This document shows positions 57,113-64,000 of a stretch of DNA of 64,000 nucleotides, piece by piece (within the stretch, counting starts at the first letter, position 1; each line of letters opens with the position of its first letter). Location: assembly GCF_024611995.1 (NCBI RefSeq), contig NZ_CP102509.1:1240001-1304000 (forward strand). The letters run 5' to 3'. Below the pieces are notes generated by a model, which did not search any database, had not been told where the DNA came from, and saw only the letters and a list, made by a program, of their open reading frames with translations. The stretch comes from Streptomyces sp. NBC_00162 (GTDB taxonomy: Bacteria > Actinomycetota > Actinomycetes > Streptomycetales > Streptomycetaceae). The position numbers and the translations under genes were made by a program.

Positions 57113-57574
57113 ATGACGGCCACGGACAGCGCGCTCACCGCCCTCTCCCAGGGCTGGTGCGCCCTCTCCCTCCTGCACGGGCGGATCGAGACGCACATCG
57201 AACGGGCGCTCCAGGCGGGGCACGGCCTCAGCGTGCGCGAGTTCTCGCTGCTCGACGTCCTGAGCCGCCAGCACAGCGGGCCGGGCGGGCACCTGCGCAT
57301 GCACCAGGTCGCCGACTCGGTGGTGCTCAGCCAGAGCGCGACGACCCGCCTGGTCAGCAGGCTGGAGGACCGCGGCCTGCTGAGCCGCTACATCTGCGAC
57401 ACCGACCGGCGCGGCATCTACACCGACGTGAGCGAGGCGGGCCTGGCCCTGCTGGCCGCCGCCCGTCCGACGAACGACACCGCCCTGCGCGAGGCACTGG
57501 ACGAGGCCGCGCGCAATCCCCAGCTGGCCGCGCTGGTCGCGGTGGTCGAGAACAGCCGCCCGGCTACCGCCTAG
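57113..57574 (+). CDS. MarR-family transcriptional regulator
   Basis: 153 aa. Winged helix: GLSVREFSLLDVLSRQH, MHQVADSVVLSQSATTRLVS, RLEDRGLLSRYICDTDRRGI. ATG 57113 is preceded by AAGGAGGAG. Likely represses the divergent MFS exporter and itself; the signal is probably a drug. Its tail overlaps the convergent membrane-protein gene by 11 bp. Confidence 0.92.
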   Translation: MTATDSALTALSQGWCALSLLHGRIETHIERALQAGHGLSVREFSLLDVLSRQHSGPGGHLRMHQVADSVVLSQSATTRLVSRLEDRGLLSRYICDTDRRGIYTDVSEAGLALLAAARPTNDTALREALDEAARNPQLAALVAVVENSRPATA

Positions 57575-58004
57575 GGGTGGCCGGCGGCACCGCGGACGGG
57601 CTGGCGGACGGCGCCGAGGAGGCCGAGGGCGGACGCACGCCGGTCGGGACGGGCCTGGCCGACGGCGACACCGAGGCCGAGGCCGAGGACGGCGGCGAGG
57701 GCCGGGGGGATTCGGATTCCGGCGCCGGTCCAGGCGTCGGAAGCTCCGGCGGCGCCGCGGGCGGCACCGGGCGGACCGGTGCGGGGTCCGGGGCGAGCAC
57801 GAGGTAGCCCACCACGGCAGCGGCCGCCGCGGCCAGCCCGGCCAGGGGCAGCCCGAGCCCGCGCAGCCGCAGCAGGGGGAAGCGACGTACGTGCGGCCCC
57901 GGCGGATCGGCGGGCCGCAGCTCGCGGACGGTGATCCCGGCCGCGCGGGCGTCGAGGGCCTGCCGCAGCCGCCGCTCGATCCCGTCGTGCGCCGTGCGCG
58001 TCAT
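57564..58004 (-). CDS. Small membrane protein paired with an ECF sigma factor
   Basis: 146 aa: a cytoplasmic N-terminus (TRTAHDGIERRLRQALDARA), one transmembrane helix (LPLAGLAAAAAAVVGYLVLA) and a Pro/Ser/Ala-rich outside tail. It overlaps the sigma-factor stop by 4 bases. Gene order and topology fit an anti-sigma factor, but no zinc-binding or ASD motif is seen, so this is inference. Confidence 0.7.
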   Translation of the reverse strand: MTRTAHDGIERRLRQALDARAAGITVRELRPADPPGPHVRRFPLLRLRGLGLPLAGLAAAAAAVVGYLVLAPDPAPVRPVPPAAPPELPTPGPAPESESPRPSPPSSASASVSPSARPVPTGVRPPSASSAPSASPSAVPPATPRR

Positions 58005-58651
58005 ATCCGTCCCTCCAGAATCCGTTCCAACGCGTCCAGCCCGCGGCTCGCGTTCGACTTCACCGCTCCCCGGCTGATCCCGAGGGTGCTCGCGATCTCC
58101 GCCTCGCTGAGGTCGGCCCAGTACCGCAGCACCAGCACCTGGCGGCGGCGCGGCGTCAACCGGCCGAGCGCGGCGAGCACTTCGCGGTGCGCCTCGTCGA
58201 TCACCACGTGCGCCTCCGCCGACGGTACGTCGGCCGGCGCGGCGGGTGTCCAGGCCCGGGCGGTCCGCCGTCGGCGCAGGACCGAGCGCGAGGTGTTGAC
58301 CACGGCGGTGCGCAGGTAGCCCAGGGCGTTGTCCACCTCGGTGATGTGCTCCCCGTGGCGGCGGTACAGGGCCGTGAAGGCGTCCTGGACCACGTCCTCG
58401 GCGGTGGCCAGGTCGTCGACGAGGAGCACCGCCAGCCGGACCATGCGCAGCCGGTGCGCGTGGTAGAGCGCGGTGACGGTGGGCGGCGGGTCCTCCCGGC
58501 CGACGAGGTCGTGCGCGTACGAGTCCGCGTACGGGTCCTTGTACGCGGACCCGTACGCGTCCTTGTACGGGCGAGGAGGGACCGGCGGGGCGGAGCGGTC
58601 GCGGCGCAGCAACGACCACAGGCCCCGCCACACCCGGTCGATGACGGGCAT
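58001..58651 (-). CDS. ECF RNA polymerase sigma factor (SigE-like)
   Basis: 216 aa. Region 2: RMVRLAVLLVDDLATAEDVV, QDAFTALYRRHGE; region 4: LTPRRRQVLVLRYWADLSEA, EIASTLGISRGAVKSNASRG. An N-terminal extension carries repeats of YKD/YAD type (YKDAYGSAYKDPYADSYAHD) encoded by GTACG-rich tandem DNA at about 58506-58570. ATG 58651. It probably drives a regulon and is restrained by the next gene's product. Confidence 0.9.
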   Translation of the reverse strand: MPVIDRVWRGLWSLLRRDRSAPPVPPRPYKDAYGSAYKDPYADSYAHDLVGREDPPPTVTALYHAHRLRMVRLAVLLVDDLATAEDVVQDAFTALYRRHGEHITEVDNALGYLRTAVVNTSRSVLRRRRTARAWTPAAPADVPSAEAHVVIDEAHREVLAALGRLTPRRRQVLVLRYWADLSEAEIASTLGISRGAVKSNASRGLDALERILEGRI

Positions 58652-58691
58652 GGCGGGGCCGGCGGTCGGTACGAGGTGGAGCACAGGGTCC

Positions 58692-59111
58692 TCAGCCGTT
58701 GGCGCGGCGCCGCACGGTGTACAGGGTCCCGGCACCGGCGGCGATGAGCACGGCCGCCCCGGCCCCCAGTGCGGCGGTGGTCGCGGAGGAGCCAGTATGC
58801 GCGAGCTCGGGCCCGCCGGGCGAGACGGCCGGTGCGGGCGCGGCACCCGGAGCCGCGGGGGCGGCGCTGGGCCGGGCGCTCGGCTCGACGCTGGAGGCGG
58901 GAGCGGGAGCGGAAACGACGGGCTTGCCCCCGTCGGCCGGTGCGGGGGCGGCGCTGGGCTGCGCGGAGGCAGGAGCAGGAACGGGAGCCGGCGTGGCCGA
59001 GGCGCCGCCGGTGGCGGACGCCGGCCCGGCGAGAGCGACGACCACTCCGGCTGCGGCCGCGGTGACGGCCGCCCGGCAAAGGGTGCGGGGGACTCGCTTG
59101 TGGTTCTTCAC
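58692..59111 (-). CDS. Cell-wall-anchored surface protein with an LAHTG sorting signal
   Basis: 139 aa. A signal peptide (RAAVTAAAAGVVVALAGPAS) is followed by an Ala/Pro/Ser spacer without a fold, then LAHTG, a hydrophobic helix (TTAALGAGAAVLIAAGAG) and a basic tail. LAxTG is the motif of the Streptomyces class-E sortases. The spacer may extend an unknown N-terminal part or simply reach through the wall. Function unknown. It lies upstream of the ECF sigma gene on the same strand. Confidence 0.85.
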   Translation of the reverse strand: MKNHKRVPRTLCRAAVTAAAAGVVVALAGPASATGGASATPAPVPAPASAQPSAAPAPADGGKPVVSAPAPASSVEPSARPSAAPAAPGAAPAPAVSPGGPELAHTGSSATTAALGAGAAVLIAAGAGTLYTVRRRANG

Positions 59112-59153
59112 GGTGGTTCTCCACGGTCGGGTCGAGGGCGCGGGACCGCACCT

Positions 59154-60643
59154 TCACCCCCGCACGACGCGCGACCCCCGCCGAGGTTGCCGCCGATCGC
59201 CGAGAATTTTCCGCAGGGCCGTGCCCAGCGTGGCGACACCCTCCTCGATCTCGCCCGCCGAGCCGGCCGCGTAGCCCAGGATCAGGCCCGGCGGGCCCGG
59301 GGCGAGGCGGTGCCACGACAGCGGGTGGGTCTTGACCCCCAGGGCCAGGGCCGCCGAGGCCAGCGCGGTGTCCTCGAAGTCGGCGCCGTCGAAGGTGACC
59401 ATCAGGTGCAGCCCCGCGGCCGCGCCGTGCACCCGGGCCCCCGGCAGCCGGTCCGCGACGGCCCGGAGCATGGCGTCCCTGCGGCGGCGGTGGCGGCGCC
59501 GGACGAAGCGCAGGTGCCGCTCCAGCTCCCCCGAGTCCATCAGCCGGGCGAGGACCAGCTGGGCGAGGACCGGGTTGCCGAGGTCGGCGTAGCGCTTGGC
59601 GGCGGTCACGGCCTCGCTCAGGCGCGGCGGGACCAGGAGCCAGCCGAGGCGCAGGGCCGGGGCCAGCAGCTTGGAGACGCTCCCGGCGTAGCAGACCCCC
59701 TCGGGCAGCAGGGCGCGCAGAGCGGGGACGGGGGCCCGGTCGTAGCGGTGCTCGGCGTCGTAGTCGTCCTCGATGACCACTCCCCCGTCGGCCGCCCAGC
59801 CGAGCAGTTCCCGGCGGCGCTCGCCGTCGAGCACGACCCCGGTCGGGAACTGGTGCGCCGGCGTGAGCAGGACGGCCCCGGCCCCGCTCGCCCGGAGCCC
59901 GGCCACGTCCAGCCCGAGCTCGTCCACCCGTACCGGAACCGTCTCCAGCCGCCCGTACTCCAGCTGCTGCCGGGCCCCGAGCGAGCCGGGATCCTCCACC
60001 GCGACGCGGCGTACCCCGTCCTCCCGCAGGACCTGCGCCAGCAGCCCCAGGGCCTGGGCGACTCCCGCGACGATCACCACCTCGTCGGGGTCGGCGCGGA
60101 TCCCCCGGTTGCGGGCCAGCCAGCCGACGACCGCCTCGCGCAGTGCGGGCGCGCCCTGCGGGTTGCCGTAGCCGAAGTCGGCCGGGGTGAGTCCGGCGAG
60201 CACCCGGCGCTCGGCCTGGAGCCAGGCGGTACGGGGGAAGGCGGTCAGGTCGGGGACCCCGGGCGAGAGGTCGATCCGGCAGGGCACTGCCCGCAGGGCG
60301 TCGACCAGCCCCCGCGCGCGGGAACGGCCGCGGGCACGGCCACCGGCGGCGGGGCGGCGACCACCACGGTGCCGCCCCGGCCGCGGCCGGACACCTGGCC
60401 GCTCTCCGCGAGCCGTTGGTACGCCTCGGTGACCAGCCCCCGGGAGACGCGGAGTTCGGCGGCGAGTACGCGGCTGGCCGGGAGCCTGCTGCCGACCGGC
60501 AGGGTGCCGTCGGCGATGGCGGCGCGGAGCCGGCCCGCCAGCCAGTCGGTGCGGCCGCCGGGCGGGGCCTGGCCGATGTCGAGCTGGAGGAAGTCCGATC
60601 CGCTTTTGGACCCCTCGCTCGCGCCTTCATTGGACCTGCTCAC
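59154..60643 (-). CDS. MocR/PdxR-type GntR-aminotransferase regulator (one apparent frameshift)
   Basis: 496 aa after repair. An N-terminal GntR helix-turn-helix (WLAGRLRAAIADGTLPVGSR, LAAELRVSRGLVTEAYQRLA) joins an aminotransferase-like PLP domain (VPDLTAFPRTAWLQAERR, VVIEDDYDAEHRYDR, VCYAGSVSKLLAPALRLGWL with the PLP Lys). The break is the CCCCC run at 60309-60313. The start is GTG 60643. MocR proteins sense PLP or amine ligands and often control a neighbour. The divergent DMT carrier is the likely target. Confidence 0.87.
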
Positions 60644-60672
60644 AGGACCATTGTGCAGCGAGGCTGGACGAC

Positions 60673-61623
60673 ATGAAGAGCATGAAAGCCACGAAGGGCG
60701 CGAAGGCCGCACAGACCCCGTCCCCCGCCTTCCGGGACCTGGCACCCGGCATCGCCGGGATGGCGCTGGTGGGCAGCAGCGTCACCGTCTCCCGCTCCCT
60801 CGTCGACGCCCCGCTGTTCGCCGTCCAGGCCGTCCGGTACGCGGCCGCCGCACTGCTGCTGCTCGCCCTCGCCCGGGCCGCCCGGGTGCCCGTCCTGCGG
60901 CCTCGCGGCCGTGAGTGGCTGTGGCTGGCCGGGGTCGCGGCGACCGGGCTGGTGCTGTTCAACGTGGCCGTCGTACGCGGGGTCGCGCATGCCGAACCGG
61001 CCGTCATCGCCGTCGCGGTGGCCTCCGTACCGATTCTGCTGGGGCTGATCGGCCCGTTCCTGGAGGGCAGGCGGCCCAGCCGCCAGGTGCTGATGGCGGC
61101 GCCCGTCGTGGTGGCCGGGGCCGTACTCGTGGAGGGGACGGGCCGGACCGACGCCGCCGGGGTGGCCTGGGCGGCGCTCGCGCTGGCCTGCGAGGCCGGG
61201 TTCACCCTGCTCGCCGTGCCGGTACTGCGCAGGCACGGCCCGTGGGGGGTGTCCGTGCACGCGGTGTGGATGGGTGCGGTGATGCTGGCGGGCCTCGCGA
61301 TGTGTCTCGAGCACCCCGCCGACCTGCTGGAACTCGGCGCGGCCCAGTGGGCGGCCGCCGCGTACCTCGCCGTCCTGGTGACGGCGGTGGCGTTCCTGCT
61401 CTGGTACCGCACGGTGGCCGCCGTGGGCTCCGGCCGGGCCGGACTGCTGACCGGGGTCGCGCCGCTCGCCGCGGCGGGCACCGGGGTCCTCACGGGCGGC
61501 GGGGTCCCGGGACCGGCGGTGTGGCTGGGCCTGGTGGTGGTCATCGCCGGGCTGGCGGCGGGACTCCGGCCGCCACGCCGCGCGGCCGAGCCGCTCCCGC
61601 ACCGCGAGCCCGCTTCCCCTTGA
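60673..61623 (+). CDS. EamA/DMT-family transporter
   Basis: 316 aa with ten helices in two EamA repeats. First half: PGIAGMALVGSSVTVSRSLV and PLFAVQAVRYAAAALLLLAL; second half: GVAWAALALACEAGFTLLAV and GLLTGVAPLAAAGTGVLTGG. It should export or import small metabolites such as amino acids. It is divergent from the MocR regulator, 29 bp away, with overlapping promoters likely. ATG 60673 or 60682. Confidence 0.87.
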   Translation: MKSMKATKGAKAAQTPSPAFRDLAPGIAGMALVGSSVTVSRSLVDAPLFAVQAVRYAAAALLLLALARAARVPVLRPRGREWLWLAGVAATGLVLFNVAVVRGVAHAEPAVIAVAVASVPILLGLIGPFLEGRRPSRQVLMAAPVVVAGAVLVEGTGRTDAAGVAWAALALACEAGFTLLAVPVLRRHGPWGVSVHAVWMGAVMLAGLAMCLEHPADLLELGAAQWAAAAYLAVLVTAVAFLLWYRTVAAVGSGRAGLLTGVAPLAAAGTGVLTGGGVPGPAVWLGLVVVIAGLAAGLRPPRRAAEPLPHREPASP

Positions 61624-61655
61624 GGGCGCCGGGCCTTGTGGATCACAATCCGCAG

Positions 61656-62546
61656 ATGGCGACGCCCTCGTACAGCGGTCCCCCGTACAGCGGTTCCCCG
61701 TACAGCAGCTGGATGCGGTACTTCTCCCCCACCGCCAACCACCGCAGACTCGGCCTGGTCTGCCTCGGGGTGGGGGTGCAGCAGGGCGAACTGCCGGTCG
61801 TGGGACCGCGCTTCCTCGACCACCACGTCGCCGTGGTGGTCACCCGCGGCCGGGGCTGGTTCAGCCACGGCGGCCGGCCGCCCCAGCCGGTGACCGCGCC
61901 CGCGCTGCTGTGGCTGGTCCCGGGGGTGGAGCACCACTACGGGCCCGATCCGCGGACCGGCTGGGACGAGTGCTTCGTCGACTTCACGGGCAGCAGCGTG
62001 GAGGCGTACACCGACCTCGGCTACGTCACCCCGGACCGGCCGCTCGTGCCGCTGAGCGGGACGGCCGGGGTGCAGCACGTGGTCGACGGGATCGTACGGG
62101 CCGCCCGGCGCGGCGGCCCGCTGCTGGAGGTCGAGGCCGCGGCCGCCGTGCACGGACTGCTGGTGGCGCTGCGCTACGCCCGCGCCGAGGTGTCCCGGCA
62201 CGGGGACGCCGTGATGGACACCCTGGCGCGCGACGCCCTGCTGCCGATATCGGTGGCCGAGCACGCCGCCCGGCTCGGGATGCCGCTGCCCCAGCTGCGC
62301 TGGGCGGTGCGGCGCAGTACCGGGGAGGGGGTCAAGGAGTACCTCCTCGGGATCAGGCTGAGCCGGGCGAAGGAGCTGCTCGCCCGCACCGACCTGCCGG
62401 TCGCCGGGGTCGCCCGGCGGGTCGGTTACGAGGATCCGGCCTACTTCAGCCGGCTGTTCAGCCGCCGGGTGGGCATGGCGCCCGTGCGGTTCCGGGCACA
62501 GCAGTCGGCGGGCAGGACACCTCCTACGGCACGTAGCCGACGGTGA
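61656..62546 (+). CDS. AraC-family transcriptional regulator
   Basis: 296 aa. An N-terminal cupin-like sensing domain (RRLGLVCLGVGVQQGELPVV, DHHVAVVVTRGRGWFSHGG) precedes the paired helix-turn-helix: PISVAEHAARLGMPLPQLRW, EYLLGIRLSRAKELLARTDL and YEDPAYFSRLFSRRVGMAPV. The N-terminus has a Tyr-Ser-Gly repeat. ATG 61656 was taken; GTG 61638 is also possible. Targets are unknown. Its 3' end overlaps the convergent glycosidase gene by 23 bp. Confidence 0.9.
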   Translation: MATPSYSGPPYSGSPYSSWMRYFSPTANHRRLGLVCLGVGVQQGELPVVGPRFLDHHVAVVVTRGRGWFSHGGRPPQPVTAPALLWLVPGVEHHYGPDPRTGWDECFVDFTGSSVEAYTDLGYVTPDRPLVPLSGTAGVQHVVDGIVRAARRGGPLLEVEAAAAVHGLLVALRYARAEVSRHGDAVMDTLARDALLPISVAEHAARLGMPLPQLRWAVRRSTGEGVKEYLLGIRLSRAKELLARTDLPVAGVARRVGYEDPAYFSRLFSRRVGMAPVRFRAQQSAGRTPPTARSRR

Positions 62547-64000
62547 GTTCCGCGACCGAGGTCCAAGGGTTGTCCGCCACCTCCCTCGTAGCTTTGAGCT
62601 TCACGTAGCGCGCGGTGCGCGGCGTGAGGGCGACGTCCTGCTGCGACGTCGTGTCGGCGAAGGCCCCGGAAGCCGCCGCCAGCCCCCAGGTGACGCCGTC
62701 GGTGGACGTGAACACCTGGTAGTCGGCGATCCGTCCGTTGCTCTGCGTCTGCCGGGGCAGGTAGTGGAGGGCGGAGACGTTGTAGGAGGCGCCGAGGTCG
62801 AGGGTGATCTCGTGCGGCATGGGCGCGGTGGCGGCGTACCACTGGGTGTGCCAGATGGTGGAGCCGTCGCCGTCCAGGACGTTGGCGGCGCCGCCGTTCT
62901 CGCCGGTGGTCTCCTGGCTGTCGACCGCCTTCACGCTCATCTGGCTCTGCGGTACGAGGAGTTCACCGCCGCCGACCGGGCCGAGGTCGTCGACGGTCAG
63001 GTCGTCGAGGATCAGGTCGGCCTCGTTGTGGGAGTTCTCGGGGGTGACCTTGCGTACGCCGACCCAGGCGTCGGCCCCGGCGGTGAAGGTCTTGGTGAAG
63101 GTGGTGGGGGTACGGGCCTGGTTCAGTGCGGTGGCGGTCTCGGTGGCCCCGGATCCGGTGATGAAATGGTAGTCGCCGCTGAATCCGGTCTCGTAGCGGA
63201 AGGTCACCTTGTAGGAGCGGCCCTGGACCAGCCGCAGGGTCTGCGGCAGGGTGCGGTAGACCAGTCCGGTCCGCTCCTCGTGCGACTTGAGGGAGTTCTG
63301 GCCGCCGATCACGTCGTCCACCAGCTTCCCGCTCCACCCGGCCTGGGTGTAGGGGGCGTTGCGCTGGGCGATGTGGGTGCGGGGGTCGGTGGCCGAGCCG
63401 CCCGCGCCGCCGAAGGCGAAGGGGCCCCAGCCCGCGTCGGCGTTCTCGAAGTCCTCGGCGAACCAGTGCCCGGCGAGCGGGGTGCGGGCGGAGCGGACCA
63501 CGCGGACGTCGTCCAGGTAGACGGTGCCCGGTCCGGCGGCGGCGGACAGTTTGAGGGTGGCGGTGGACTGTCCGGACGGGACGTCGAAGAGCACCTTCAT
63601 GCGCTGCATCTTGGTGCCGTTCTTCTCGCTGCCGCCGAGGTTGTTCGTCAGCGGTGAGGAGTCGGCGTACACCGAGGCGGCGGCGCCGCCGGCGGGGGTC
63701 GCGGTGAGGGTGGCGGCCCGGCCGGCCGGGGTGGAGACCCAGACGGAGGCGGCGTAGGTGCCGGGGGCGAGGCCGGTGAGCTGCTGGGAGACGGCGGGGG
63801 TGGTGCCGGGGGCGAAGGTGAGCTCGCTCTGGCCCTGGGCGTTGCGGGTGACGGCCGCGCCGGTCCCGGTGACGGTCCAGGCGTTCAGATTGCCCGAGTG
63901 GAACGACGGGTCCTTGACCGGGGTGCCCTCGCCCCACTTGGGGTCTGCCGGGGCGGGGACCGCGCCGTTGGTGACCACGTAGGCGGTGCGGGCGGCGGCG
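62524..64000 (-). CDS. C-terminal part of a probable GH101 endo-alpha-N-acetylgalactosaminidase (5' end off the window)
   Basis: About 490 C-terminal residues; the reading continues past the right edge (AAARTAYVVTNGAVP), so ATG 63978 is internal. There are carbohydrate-binding-like beta sandwiches (PSFHSGNLNAWTVTG, GTVYLDDVRVVRS), a region DDVIGGQNSLKSHEERTGLV, YRTLPQTLRLVQGRSYKVTF that resembles the late domains of GH101 enzymes, and a C-terminal F5/8-type (discoidin) domain (GSTIWHTQWYAATAPMPHEI). GH101 cleaves core-1 O-glycans from mucin-type proteins. The catalytic domain would lie beyond the edge, so this call rests on the accessory domains. Confidence 0.6.
   Translation of the reverse strand, partial: AAARTAYVVTNGAVPAPADPKWGEGTPVKDPSFHSGNLNAWTVTGTGAAVTRNAQGQSELTFAPGTTPAVSQQLTGLAPGTYAASVWVSTPAGRAATLTATPAGGAAASVYADSSPLTNNLGGSEKNGTKMQRMKVLFDVPSGQSTATLKLSAAAGPGTVYLDDVRVVRSARTPLAGHWFAEDFENADAGWGPFAFGGAGGSATDPRTHIAQRNAPYTQAGWSGKLVDDVIGGQNSLKSHEERTGLVYRTLPQTLRLVQGRSYKVTFRYETGFSGDYHFITGSGATETATALNQARTPTTFTKTFTAGADAWVGVRKVTPENSHNEADLILDDLTVDDLGPVGGGELLVPQSQMSVKAVDSQETTGENGGAANVLDGDGSTIWHTQWYAATAPMPHEITLDLGASYNVSALHYLPRQTQSNGRIADYQVFTSTDGVTWGLAAASGAFADTTSQQDVALTPRTARYVKLKATREVADNPWTSVAELTVGYVP

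Overview
The window is about 70% GC with the codon bias, operon packing (many ATGA/GTGA start-stop overlaps), Tat-type secreted proteins, mycothiol-linked formaldehyde dehydrogenase, chaplin and melC tyrosinase operons typical of Streptomyces or a very close relative. It is chromosomal in character: no plasmid, phage or insertion-sequence genes, no CRISPR array, no rRNA and no classical antibiotic cluster were seen.

Layout. 0.2-1.5 kb: first tyrosinase operon (melC1-melC2). 1.4-5.2 kb: CitA/DcuS-like two-component system divergent from a C4-dicarboxylate carrier. 5.4-17.5 kb: secreted S8 protease, ferric-reductase/MFS pair, hydrolases, an acetyltransferase, secreted esterases, a chaplin, and a second complete tyrosinase operon. 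17.7-30 kb: acyl-CoA dehydrogenase/quinone oxidoreductase operon, SDR and enoyl-CoA hydratase, PIG-L deacetylase, proline iminopeptidase, mscR, LysR/DapA-like pair and a LysM-transglycosylase. 30.6-34.1 kb: ABC-2 transporter plus DesK/DesR-like system in one operon. 34.1-41.4 kb: prenyl-synthase-like gene, Ser/Thr kinase, PNGase A-like enzyme, and PAP2/DMT genes divergent from a TetR gene across a phased operator array. 41.5-47.5 kb: TerD protein and a translationally coupled operon of leucine-rich-repeat, ankyrin, MoxR ATPase and VWA-metallopeptidase proteins, with a tRNA-like gene just upstream. 48-64 kb: secreted and binding proteins, a DJ-1 protein, secreted nuclease, ene-reductase/MarR pair, GH20 hexosaminidase, MFS/MarR pair, ECF sigma factor, MocR regulator/DMT pair, AraC regulator, and the C-terminal part of a probable GH101 enzyme running off the right edge.

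A technical point dominates interpretation. Fourteen genes are split by a total of seventeen frameshifts. Every one has the same polarity (one base missing), and each lies at or next to a run of four or five G or C. Restoring one base per site makes every gene an intact, correct-length reading frame. This looks like homopolymer under-calling in the assembly, not gene decay, so those genes are annotated as genes with the likely frameshift position noted. No ordinary gene finder would report them whole.

The best candidate for an under-described system is the four-gene LRR-ankyrin-MoxR-VWA operon (42.1-47.3 kb). The best regulatory finding is a set of palindromes spaced exactly 16 bp apart between the TetR and PAP2 genes. 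The PNGase A-like, GH20 and GH101 proteins together suggest secreted degradation of N- and O-linked glycoprotein glycans.
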